A stretch of DNA of 13,912 nucleotides, taken from the NCBI GenBank assembly GCA_965657665.1, contig CBFHPF010000032.1, forward strand, positions 1-13,912, in the 5' to 3' direction. The notes under the pieces were generated by a model. That model had not been told where the DNA came from. It saw only the letters and a list, made by a program, of their open reading frames with translations, and searched no databases. Positions within the stretch are counted from its first letter, which is position 1. Each line of letters starts with the position of its first letter. The stretch is from UBA8337 sp965657665. Its GTDB lineage: Bacteria; Pseudomonadota; Alphaproteobacteria; RS24. A program made the translations under genes and the position numbers. Shown here piece by piece: positions 7,100 to 13,358 of this stretch.

Positions 7100-8131
7100 T
7101 TAGTTAAGCGCCTTGGCTGCCTCTTCGGCTGCCGCTGCTTCAGAAGCTGCTTCGGCTGCGATTTCAGGGCAAAGCTTCTCGCTCAAAGAACTGCCATCGG
7201 CCGTCAGCTTGTCAACATCGACGCGTTTGCCGCGCTTGACCGGCCCGTTTTTGCTGGCTGCCAAAACACTATTCGGATTTTTCAGGAACTTGAAAAAAGC
7301 ACTATCAGGTGACAACACCATCGTCGTGCCCTCTTCTTCCAAAGCCGTTTCATAAGCCTGCATGGAGCGATAGAAAGCGAAGAAGTCCGGGTCCTGCCCA
7401 AAGACGCGGGCAAATACGCGGTTACGACACCCATCGCCTTGACCGCGAATAACCTCGCTATCACGGGTCGCTTCGGCCAGCAAAACAGTCACCTGCTTAT
7501 CGGCTTGGGCGCGAATGGCGCGGCCAACTTCTTGACCCTTAGCACGGAATTCAGCCGCCTCTTGCTCGCGCTCGGTTTGCATACGGCGATAAATCGCTTG
7601 ACTGTTAGCTTCCGGCAAATCAGCACGACGAATGCGCACATCGATAATCTCAATGCCGAAATCAGCCGCTTGCGTGTTGACCAAATCAGTGATGCGCTCC
7701 ATCAAAGCGGAACGCTCATCGCGCACGACGGTTTCAAATTTCTCTTCACCCAAAACCGACCGCATAGATGACGAGACAATGGTCGACAGCCGAGACTGCG
7801 CACGACGCTCGTCACGCAATGCCTTATAAAACTGCAGCGGGTCGGTGATGCGATAGCGGGTGAAAGCATCGACAACGAGACGCTTTTGATCCGAGGCAAT
7901 CAATTCCTCGGCCGGCGTATCAAGGTCGAGAATACGCTTATCAATAAAAATGACATTTTGCACAAACGGCATTTTGACATGCAGACCCGGCTCCATAATG
8001 ACCCGACGCGGATCACCGAATTGCAACACCAAAGCCTGTTGTGTTTGATGCACGGTGAACAAAGACGCGGAGGCGAGAATACCCAGCGCCAAGACAAGAA
8101 TAACGGCAATCAGCCCAATACCACGTTGCAT
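7100..8131 (-). CDS. hflC: FtsH protease modulator HflC (SPFH/band 7)
   Basis: Inner-membrane protein that assembles with HflK into the large complex surrounding FtsH and restrains its degradation of membrane proteins. It has 343 residues. An N-terminal transmembrane anchor (about 5-24) is followed by FTVHQTQQALVLQFG, the start of the SPFH domain (about 25-290). The C-terminal part contains the HflC signature FGQDPDFFAFYRSMQAYE (about 244-261). The family motif near 232-237 reads GDGCRN, with an unusual Cys but otherwise intact. The last 40 residues are Ala/Glu-rich and charged, a low-complexity extension. The ATG overlaps the hflK stop by one base (TAATG), so translation is probably coupled. 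Confidence 0.95.
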   Translation of the reverse strand: MQRGIGLIAVILVLALGILASASLFTVHQTQQALVLQFGDPRRVIMEPGLHVKMPFVQNVIFIDKRILDLDTPAEELIASDQKRLVVDAFTRYRITDPLQFYKALRDERRAQSRLSTIVSSSMRSVLGEEKFETVVRDERSALMERITDLVNTQAADFGIEIIDVRIRRADLPEANSQAIYRRMQTEREQEAAEFRAKGQEVGRAIRAQADKQVTVLLAEATRDSEVIRGQGDGCRNRVFARVFGQDPDFFAFYRSMQAYETALEEEGTTMVLSPDSAFFKFLKNPNSVLAASKNGPVKRGKRVDVDKLTADGSSLSEKLCPEIAAEAASEAAAAEEAAKALN

Positions 8132-9249
8132 TATTTTGTCTCCTTCTTGCGCAGCTGGTCGAGTGGCAGGTAGGGAACTACACCCTGCCCGTCTTGCTCG
8201 ATAATCACCTTATTGGTGCGGCCCAGCACTTTTTCGAGTGTCTCAAGGAACAAGCGTTGGCGGGTTACACCGCGCGCTGTCCGATATTCGTCATAAACCG
8301 AAGCAAAGCGTCTTGCTTCACCATCGGCCTCAGCAACAGTTTGAGCGCGATAAGCTTCTGCCTCGCGGCGAATACGAACCGCCTCACCTTGCGCTTCCGG
8401 TACGACGCGATTGGCATATTTATTCGCCTCATTGCGCGCCCGCTCTTGGTCAGCACGCGCCGCTTGCACATCGCGGAAAGCATCAATAACAGCAGCAGGT
8501 GGGTCAACTTTCTGCATTTTCACCCGTGTGATGGTGATGCCCGCATCGTAACTATCCAATGTCTTTTGCATCAAAGTCTTAACCTGCTCTTCATTGGTTT
8601 GGCGTTGCTCGGTCAAAATCGGCTGAATATCATTCTGACCGACAATTTCCCGCATTGTGCTTTCGGCAACGGCCTTCACTGTGCCGGTCGGATTTTGAAT
8701 GTTAAACAAAAAGTCCGGTGCATCTTTGATGACCCAGAAAACCGAGAAATCGACATCAACGATATTTTCATCGCCGGTCAGCATCAGGCTTTCTTCCGGC
8801 ACATCGCGCGAAATATTACCGCCGCGACGGTCGCCGCTTGTGCGCATGCCGATATCAACCAGATTTTCGGTTGTTACCCGCGGGGTCAAAGCCGTTTCAA
8901 TCGGCCAAGGCAGACGATAATTCAGGCCCGGCGCGGTTTGCGTATGAAACTTACCGAAGCGCATAACGACGCCCTGCTCATCAGCACCAACGCGATAAAA
9001 CCCGCTCAACGCCCAGAGGCCAACCAATACGGCTAAAATAACAACAATGCCCGACTTACCGCCCGAACCGGGGATAAGAGCACGCAAACGTTCTTGCGCT
9101 TGGCGAATGATTTCGTCGAGGTCAGGCTCATTGCCACCACCTCGGTTTGGGCCACGATTTGGGCCGCGACCGCCACCATTGCCGCCGCCATTACCACCAC
9201 CAGACCCCCAAGGGTTTTGATTATTGCCGGAATTATTGTCCCAGGGCAT
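8131..9249 (-). CDS. hflK: FtsH protease modulator HflK (SPFH/band 7)
   Basis: Partner of HflC in the HflKC complex that encloses FtsH in the inner membrane. It has 372 residues. The first 40 residues are Gly/Asn-rich (typical of HflK), with DLDEIIRQAQERLRALIP next. A transmembrane helix lies at about 66-84. The SPFH domain starts at GADEQGVVMRFGK (88-100), and a long Ala/Glu/Arg coiled-coil region (about 270-330, ARADQERARNEANKYAN) follows. The start at 9249 has GGAGG with a 6-base spacer. It is the first gene of the four-gene operon; a heat-shock-like promoter and a weaker sigma-70-like candidate lie upstream. Confidence 0.95.
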   Translation of the reverse strand: MPWDNNSGNNQNPWGSGGGNGGGNGGGRGPNRGPNRGGGNEPDLDEIIRQAQERLRALIPGSGGKSGIVVILAVLVGLWALSGFYRVGADEQGVVMRFGKFHTQTAPGLNYRLPWPIETALTPRVTTENLVDIGMRTSGDRRGGNISRDVPEESLMLTGDENIVDVDFSVFWVIKDAPDFLFNIQNPTGTVKAVAESTMREIVGQNDIQPILTEQRQTNEEQVKTLMQKTLDSYDAGITITRVKMQKVDPPAAVIDAFRDVQAARADQERARNEANKYANRVVPEAQGEAVRIRREAEAYRAQTVAEADGEARRFASVYDEYRTARGVTRQRLFLETLEKVLGRTNKVIIEQDGQGVVPYLPLDQLRKKETK

Positions 9250-9276
9250 GAATATCCTCCATCTCGAAGTCCGTTG

Positions 9277-9305
9277 TTTCTAGGGCATTAAACAGGCCCA
9301 GACAA
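9277..9305 (-). promoter_or_regulatory. Candidate housekeeping promoter of hflK
   Basis: On the minus strand TTGTCT (revcomp of 9300-9305) and TAGAAA (revcomp of 9277-9282) are separated by 17 bases, each box a four-of-six match. It would start near 9270, leaving about 20 bases that include the GGAGG of hflK. Weaker than the heat-shock match further upstream. Confidence 0.3.
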
Positions 9306-9325
9306 TGCGACAGCTGCGCCCGCTG

Positions 9326-9355
9326 TTGAAAGCGATTGAAAGCACACCATATAGG
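9326..9355 (+). promoter_or_regulatory. Candidate promoter of the mrp-DUF1737 operon
   Basis: TTGAAA (9326-9331) and TATAGG (9350-9355) are separated by 18 bases. A start near 9362 would give a leader of about 48 bases before the Mrp ATG at 9410. The -10 lies within a few bases of the opposite-strand heat-shock promoter of hflK, so the two may compete. Confidence 0.35.
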
Positions 9356-9359
9356 CTGA

Positions 9360-9389
9360 TAAATGGGACGACAACGCGCTAGTTTCAAG
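9360..9389 (-). promoter_or_regulatory. Heat-shock (RpoH/sigma-32-like) promoter of hflK-hflC-DUF2065-degP
   Basis: On the minus strand CTTGAA (revcomp of 9384-9389) is followed after 15 bases by TCCCATTTA (revcomp of 9360-9368). The classical sigma-32 consensus is CTTGAA, 13 to 17 bases, then CCCCATNTA, so there is only one mismatch. Transcription would start about 100 bases before hflK. The fit with a protease and chaperone operon adds weight. Confidence 0.55.
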
Positions 9390-9409
9390 CGTGCACAGAA
9401 AGATTTTAC

Positions 9410-10474
9410 ATGACGGCTCTCACTGAAGACACAATCCGCGCCGCCTTGGATGCCATAACGGCTCACGGCGAGACACAATCACTGGTCGCCGCCGACCGCG
9501 TGCAAGGCGTGGTGATTAAAGACGGCAATATCGGCTTTTCCATCGAAGTGGATGGTTTAGCCCCCGATACGCTTGATGATTTAAAAAATGCGGCGGAAGC
9601 CAGCGTGCGCGCAATGCCCGGTGTTTTGTCGGTCACCTGCGTGTTGACGGCGCATAAACAGCCAGCCGCACAAGCACGTAAAGCGGCACCAAATAAAAAT
9701 AATGGCCCGCATAATTCAGCCAGCACAGAAGTGCCCGCGGTGTTTGACCGCATCAAAAGCGTTATCGCTGTTGCCTCCGGCAAGGGCGGGGTCGGCAAAT
9801 CGACTGTTTCGGTAAATTTAGCCATTAGTCTGGCGCGGCAAGGTAAGAAAGTCGGGCTTTTGGATGCCGATATTTATGGCCCTTCCGCGCCGCAATTGCT
9901 CAACATTACTGAAAAGCCTGATGTCAATGACGACAAGAAACTCATACCGATTGAGCGTCACGGTGTCGCCACCATGTCTATCGGCTATATGGTGTCGCCC
10001 GAACAGGCAATGATTTGGCGCGGGCCAATGGTGCAAAGCGCGCTTATTCAAATGCTGGAAGATGTCGATTGGCCGGAACTGGATGTGCTTGTAATGGATA
10101 TGCCGCCCGGCACGGGTGATATTCAACTGACAATGGCGCAGCGCATTCCGGTCACCGGCGCGTTAATCGTCACCACCCCGTCTGAACTGGCATTGGCGGA
10201 TGTAAAACGCGCTGTTGCGATGTTTGAGAAAACTGAAATTCCGGTGCTTGGGATGGTCGAGAATATGGCCTATATGGACGCGCCCGATGGCAGCAAGCTT
10301 TATCCGTTTGGCAAAGGCGGTGCAGCCATGGCGGAAAATCTCAACCTCACCCATCTTGCCGCACTGCCGCTTGACCCGAGCATTCAAGCGAGCAATGAGA
10401 GCGGCGAACCGCAAGCCGACAATGCCGCTTTCACAGCCTTGGCAACGGATGTGTTGAAAAAGTTGGATGCGTGA
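9410..10474 (+). CDS. apbC: Mrp/ApbC-family P-loop ATPase (Fe-S cluster carrier type)
   Basis: Cytosolic ATPase of the Mrp/NBP35 family, whose members bind and transfer iron-sulfur clusters. It has 354 residues. The N-terminal MIP18/DUF59-like domain (about 5-82) leads through a low-complexity linker (83-110) to the ATPase domain with the deviant Walker A GKGGVGKS (124-131). It also shows LDADIYGPS (151-159), SIGYM, the family segment WRGPM (203-207) and DMPPGTGD (230-237). Where many members have the CPxC cluster-binding motif after GMVENM, this protein reads AYMDAPDGSKLYPFGKGG with no Cys; its only Cys is C77. The fold and ATPase assignment are secure, but cluster carriage by the usual motif is not. 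Divergent from hflK; the DUF1737 gene follows directly. Confidence 0.9.
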   Translation: MTALTEDTIRAALDAITAHGETQSLVAADRVQGVVIKDGNIGFSIEVDGLAPDTLDDLKNAAEASVRAMPGVLSVTCVLTAHKQPAAQARKAAPNKNNGPHNSASTEVPAVFDRIKSVIAVASGKGGVGKSTVSVNLAISLARQGKKVGLLDADIYGPSAPQLLNITEKPDVNDDKKLIPIERHGVATMSIGYMVSPEQAMIWRGPMVQSALIQMLEDVDWPELDVLVMDMPPGTGDIQLTMAQRIPVTGALIVTTPSELALADVKRAVAMFEKTEIPVLGMVENMAYMDAPDGSKLYPFGKGGAAMAENLNLTHLAALPLDPSIQASNESGEPQADNAAFTALATDVLKKLDA

Positions 10475-10475
10475 G

Positions 10476-10673
10476 ATGAGCACGGATGAACACGAGAAAA
10501 AAGCCTATCGCTATTTAACCGGCCCTGATGACGCGGCTTTTTGCCAGCGTGTGTCAGACGCTTTGCGCGCCGGTTGGGTGCTGTATGGCCCAACGCAAAT
10601 GCAGGTCGACGCCGACGGCAATCGCCATTGCGGACAAGCCGTTGTGCTGCCGGAATTTTTGCCGAAAGATTAA
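10476..10673 (+). CDS. DUF1737 small protein
   Basis: A 65-residue protein of unknown function, without a signal peptide or membrane segment. It matches the DUF1737 pattern as I remember it: a Tyr-rich start with YRYLTGPDD, then FCQRVSDALRAGWVLYGP, then a C-terminal CGQAVVLPEF. The ATG at 10476 is one base after the mrp stop, with GGA about 8 bases upstream; another in-frame ATG at 10467 would overlap mrp by 8 bases and add three residues. Co-transcription with mrp is very likely. Its TAA stop overlaps the TAA of the opposite-strand SMP-30 gene (the shared bases read TTAA). Confidence 0.75.
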   Translation: MSTDEHEKKAYRYLTGPDDAAFCQRVSDALRAGWVLYGPTQMQVDADGNRHCGQAVVLPEFLPKD

Positions 10674-11578
10674 GTGTTCAAAAAGTTAAGCGGCAGGCCC
10701 GGCGCGTCCCATTGGGTTTTCAGCAAACGACCAGTGCCCGAAGCAGTGATGTAAGCGGTTTTTAAATCCGCCCCACCAAAGCAAATATTGGTTGTCATCG
10801 GGTCATCGGTCGGCACATGGCGAATATCGCCGGTTTCCGGATTAATGCGCGAAATGCCACCATTGCGAATGGTCGCGACGCATACCGTGCCGTCCGCCTC
10901 GACTGCCATCGAGTCAAAAAAGCTCAAGCCGGCAGGCGAGGCAACAAAGTTTCTCGCATCGGTGCGCGCCGCGCCTTTTAATTTGCCGGGGGCTGCAAGC
11001 TCCCATCGCCAGAGGCGCGCGCCTTGTGTTTCGGCGACGTAAACAAAATCTTCATCAGGGCTGAGGCCAACACCATTGGCAGTCTCGACCGGAAACACCA
11101 CTTCTTCGACATGGCTGCCATCGGCTTTGGCGTAAAACAACGCGCCGCGGTCTTTCAATCGCCCATGCCCTTTGCCCAAATCAGTGAACCAAAAGCCGCC
11201 GCTTTTATCAAAAACAATATCATTAGGCCCGCGCAACGGGTTGCCATCCACTTCACGATACAAAACCTCGACCTTGCCGGTTTGCAAGTCGACCCGCTCA
11301 ATGCGCCCGCCGGAATAATCATCGGCAATGTCACCGGCAAATAATAAGCCGTTAACCTTGTGCCATTCAAAGCCGCCATTATTGCAAATATATACCGCGC
11401 CATCGGGGCCGATAGCCGCGCCGTTCGGGCCGCCGCCGGTTTCCGCAATCACGTCAATTTTGCCATCGGGCGTGACGCGGCTCAACGTGCCGCGCGCGAT
11501 TTCCACCAAAATAACCGAGCCGTCGGGCATGGCAATCGGCCCTTCGGGGAATAAAAGTCCGGAAGTTAGCTCGTCCAT
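10670..11578 (-). CDS. SMP-30/gluconolactonase/LRE-family beta-propeller protein
   Basis: A 302-residue, probably cytoplasmic six-bladed propeller of the SMP-30 superfamily, whose members are metal-dependent lactonases or related hydrolases. Expected metal-site residues can be located: E12 in FPEGP, N168 in TANGVGLSPD, and D222 in FDSMAVEADG. GGPNGAAIGPDG (48-60) and LRGPNDIVFDKSGGFWFTD (115-133) are typical blade motifs. There is no signal peptide. The start at 11578 has AGGAGG at good spacing. It follows folA by 34 bases on the same strand, so it is probably the third gene of thyA-folA. The substrate cannot be told; gluconolactone is a guess from family naming. Its stop overlaps that of the convergent DUF1737 gene by 4 bases. 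Confidence 0.85.
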   Translation of the reverse strand: MDELTSGLLFPEGPIAMPDGSVILVEIARGTLSRVTPDGKIDVIAETGGGPNGAAIGPDGAVYICNNGGFEWHKVNGLLFAGDIADDYSGGRIERVDLQTGKVEVLYREVDGNPLRGPNDIVFDKSGGFWFTDLGKGHGRLKDRGALFYAKADGSHVEEVVFPVETANGVGLSPDEDFVYVAETQGARLWRWELAAPGKLKGAARTDARNFVASPAGLSFFDSMAVEADGTVCVATIRNGGISRINPETGDIRHVPTDDPMTTNICFGGADLKTAYITASGTGRLLKTQWDAPGLPLNFLNT

Positions 11579-11612
11579 ACCGCTCTCCTCCTATGCGCTT
11601 TCTCGCTGCGTA

Positions 11613-12116
11613 TCAGCGACGCTTCAGCGTGATAAAACTATAATCGGCGCTATCTTGTTCGCCAGCCGAAAAACGCGCTCGGTCTGCCTCGTGCCAATCA
11701 GCCGGATTATCCAACGCAAAAGACGTGTCGCCCTGCGGCGTGGCATGCACTTCAGTTAAATGCACCGTCGAGGCCATTGGCTCAAACAATCGATAAATTT
11801 GCCCGCCGCCAATAACCATCACAGTCGGCGCATCACCGCATGCGGCCAGCGCCCCATCAGGCGAAGACGCCGCCAGTACACCGTCGGGCAGTTCGGGCGT
11901 GCCGCGACTGATAACAATGTTCAATCGCCCAGGCAAAGGCCGCCCGATACTGTCCCATGTCGCGCGCCCCATAATAATCGGGCAGCCCATTGTTACTTGT
12001 TTGAAATGTTTGAGGTCAGACGGCAGTCGCCACGGCATATCGCCGTCTTTGCCGATAATGCCGTTTTCAGCAACGGCAACGACCATTTCGATAATGGGCA
12101 TTTCAATAATGGGCAT
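11613..12116 (-). CDS. folA: Dihydrofolate reductase
   Basis: Reduces dihydrofolate to tetrahydrofolate with NADPH, regenerating the cofactor consumed by ThyA. The 167-residue product carries VVAVAENGIIGKDGDMPWRLPSDLKHFK with the proton-donor Asp of LPSDL at residue 34, then PIIMGRATWDSIGRPLPGRLNIVISR and VMVIGGGQIYRLF, all diagnostic. The N-terminus is odd: MPIIE occurs twice in tandem before the usual first strand, from a 15-bp duplication with one mismatch. Start codons at 12116 and 12101 are both usable. 12116 is preferred because it overlaps the thyA stop as TAATG, fitting translational coupling, and there is no Shine-Dalgarno sequence for either. Confidence 0.95.
   Translation of the reverse strand: MPIIEMPIIEMVVAVAENGIIGKDGDMPWRLPSDLKHFKQVTMGCPIIMGRATWDSIGRPLPGRLNIVISRGTPELPDGVLAASSPDGALAACGDAPTVMVIGGGQIYRLFEPMASTVHLTEVHATPQGDTSFALDNPADWHEADRARFSAGEQDSADYSFITLKRR
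12087..12116 (-). repeat. 15-bp tandem duplication at the folA start
   Basis: ATGCCCATTATTGAA (12102-12116 on the minus strand) is followed directly by ATGCCCATTATCGAA (12087-12101), differing at one base. Both encode MPIIE and both offer an in-frame ATG, so folA carries two equivalent start regions. Confidence 0.95.
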
Positions 12117-12931
12117 TAAACGGCGACCGGCGCAGGAATGTGCGGCTGCGCGACATAATCAATCAATTCGAAATCATCGAAAACAAAATCGAAAATATCT
12201 TTCTTGTCAGGATTTATCGCAATGCTCGGTAAGGTGCCAGGCTTGCGCATCAGCTGCTCTTTCGCTTGGTTGATATGATTGAGATATAAATGTGCATCGC
12301 CCAAAGTATGGACGAAGTCACCGGCTTCCATATCGCACACCTGCGCCAGCATTTTGGTCAGCAGCGCGTAGGAGGCGATATTAAACGGCACACCAAGGAA
12401 AATATCGGCAGAACGCTGATAAAGCTGGCACGACAAAACCGGACGATTGCTGTCGCCCCGCGGCGGTGCAACATAAAACTGGAACAGGCAATGGCACGGC
12501 GGCAAAGCCATATGCTCAACATCGCCCGGATTCCAAGCCGTCACAATATGGCGGCGTGAGTTTGGATTGTTTTTCAACTGGTCAACAAGCTGCACAATCT
12601 GGTCAATTTGCGCCCCGCCTGTAGTTTCCCAACTACGCCATTGCTTGCCGTAAACCGGCCCTAACTCGCCATTTTCATCGGCCCATTCATTCCAAATGGA
12701 CACACCGTTTTCTTTCAAATAAGCGATATTCGTCTCACCCGACAAAAACCATAAAAGCTCATGGATGATGGATTTCAGATGCAGTTTCTTGGTCGTTAGA
12801 ACCGGAAAACCTTTACCGAGGTCAAAGCGCATTTGATGGCCAAATACGGATAATGTGCCCGTGCCAGTGCGGTCTTCGCGTTTAACGCCAAAATGAAGAA
12901 CATGTTCGAGAAGCTGTAGATACTGTTGCAT
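12116..12931 (-). CDS. thyA: Thymidylate synthase (folate-dependent)
   Basis: Methylates dUMP to dTMP using methylene-tetrahydrofolate, producing dihydrofolate that FolA reduces. It has 271 residues, close to the 264 of the E. coli enzyme, with the extra residues mainly in APPRGDSNRP (155-164). The active-site Cys is C146 in ALPPCHCLFQF. Other signatures are RTGTGT (21-26), ELLWFLSG (58-65), SRRHIVTAWNP (125-135), SCQLYQRSADIFLGVPFNIASYALL and the GDAHLY region. The ATG at 12931 aligns with the family N-terminus (MxQYL); the frame extends to a TTG at 12967, and no good Shine-Dalgarno sequence is seen for either. It is the first gene of thyA-folA-SMP-30 and is divergent from ssrA. Confidence 0.96.
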   Translation of the reverse strand: MQQYLQLLEHVLHFGVKREDRTGTGTLSVFGHQMRFDLGKGFPVLTTKKLHLKSIIHELLWFLSGETNIAYLKENGVSIWNEWADENGELGPVYGKQWRSWETTGGAQIDQIVQLVDQLKNNPNSRRHIVTAWNPGDVEHMALPPCHCLFQFYVAPPRGDSNRPVLSCQLYQRSADIFLGVPFNIASYALLTKMLAQVCDMEAGDFVHTLGDAHLYLNHINQAKEQLMRKPGTLPSIAINPDKKDIFDFVFDDFELIDYVAQPHIPAPVAV

Positions 12932-13007
12932 GTGGGCAGTTTCAACGATTCTGCCGCCTTGAAGCAACGGCTTTTCATCGGCCTCTGTTATTTTGCTGTG
13001 AGAAATG

Positions 13008-13013
13008 TTATAT
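13008..13013 (+). promoter_or_regulatory. Possible -10 element of ssrA
   Basis: TTATAT lies a short distance before the first ssrA hairpin at 13021-13034. I see no convincing -35 at the right distance, so this is only a candidate. Confidence 0.25.
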
Positions 13014-13100
13014 CAAGTGCGTCGGCTTGCCGACTATGGCGATAAACGGACTTCGCAATAAACCCATCGGACCCGGGGGCAGTACCCGGCGCCTCCACCA

Positions 13101-13123
13101 TCATCTGCCGCATGGCGAATTAG
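13101..13123 (+). other. Intervening segment of permuted ssrA, removed in processing
   Basis: These 23 bases lie between the CCA of the acceptor piece and the first base of the coding piece. They can form a small hairpin, GCC-GCAT-GGC. In permuted tmRNAs this segment is cut out by tRNA-type processing enzymes; that the same happens here is inferred. Confidence 0.8.
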
Positions 13124-13208
13124 GGGGGCGAACCAGGATCGACGAGGGCGTAAAGGATGTTTCCGTCGCTCGGCATGGCACCATCGTTATCGGGCCATTT
13201 TGATAGTT

Positions 13209-13247
13209 GCAAATGACAACTACGCGGAAGTAGCCGTCGCTGCGTAA
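13209..13247 (+). other. tmRNA tag reading frame (ANDNYAEVAVAA, stop TAA)
   Basis: From the resume codon GCA the frame reads ANDNYAEVAVAA and ends in TAA. With the alanine from the tRNA part, the added tag would have 13 residues. The N-terminal AANDNY part matches the SspB-binding portion of known tags and the C-terminal hydrophobic-Ala-Ala end matches ClpX recognition. Confidence 0.92.
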
Positions 13248-13301
13248 GCAGTCACGAACTTCACTTTAAGTCCGGAGCCCTCGCAGGCCTCGGCGGGGTT
13301 C

Positions 13302-13335
13302 GGAAGGCACCTGGCAACAGAAGCCTTCCACTTTT
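13302..13335 (+). terminator. Hairpin with short T-run at the end of ssrA
   Basis: GGAAGGC (13302-13308) pairs perfectly with GCCTTCC (13323-13329) across a 14-base loop, followed by ACTTTTA. It could be an intrinsic terminator of ssrA, although the T-run is short. It may instead be a tail structure of the coding-piece precursor with partial read-through into sspB. Confidence 0.5.
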
Positions 13336-13358
13336 ATGACCCAATACGGAAGATTTAC

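Larger units (their letters stand above)
13015..13330 (+). ncRNA. ssrA: tmRNA, circularly permuted two-piece form
   Basis: Rescues stalled ribosomes by acting first as alanyl-tRNA and then as mRNA for a degradation tag. Gene order is permuted: the acceptor piece comes first and ends in CCACCA at 13095-13100, with T-arm CCGGG-GGCAGTA-CCCGG at about 13073-13089. The coding piece starts with GGGGGCG at 13124. The 7-bp acceptor stem pairs GGGGGCG (13124-13130) with CGCCTCC (13090-13096), giving the G3-U70 pair that marks alanine tRNAs. AACCAGGATCGACG follows, as in alphaproteobacterial tmRNAs. The tag frame is at 13209-13247. CGGACTT (13047-13053) can pair with AAGTCCG (13268-13274), joining the two pieces after processing. 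The outer boundaries are estimates: the 5' end lies between a TTATAT and the hairpin at 13021-13034, and the 3' end is at the final hairpin. Confidence 0.93.

Noticed and set aside
7414..7431. Unusual GDGCRN in HflC as a local frameshift
   Set aside because: The sequence on both sides stays in frame and matches the family; neither alternative frame restores a better motif, so it is simple substitution.
8194..9036. A 280-codon open frame on the plus strand opposite hflK
   Set aside because: It lies wholly antisense to a clear hflK, shows no recognisable motif, and its composition follows from the hflK codons.
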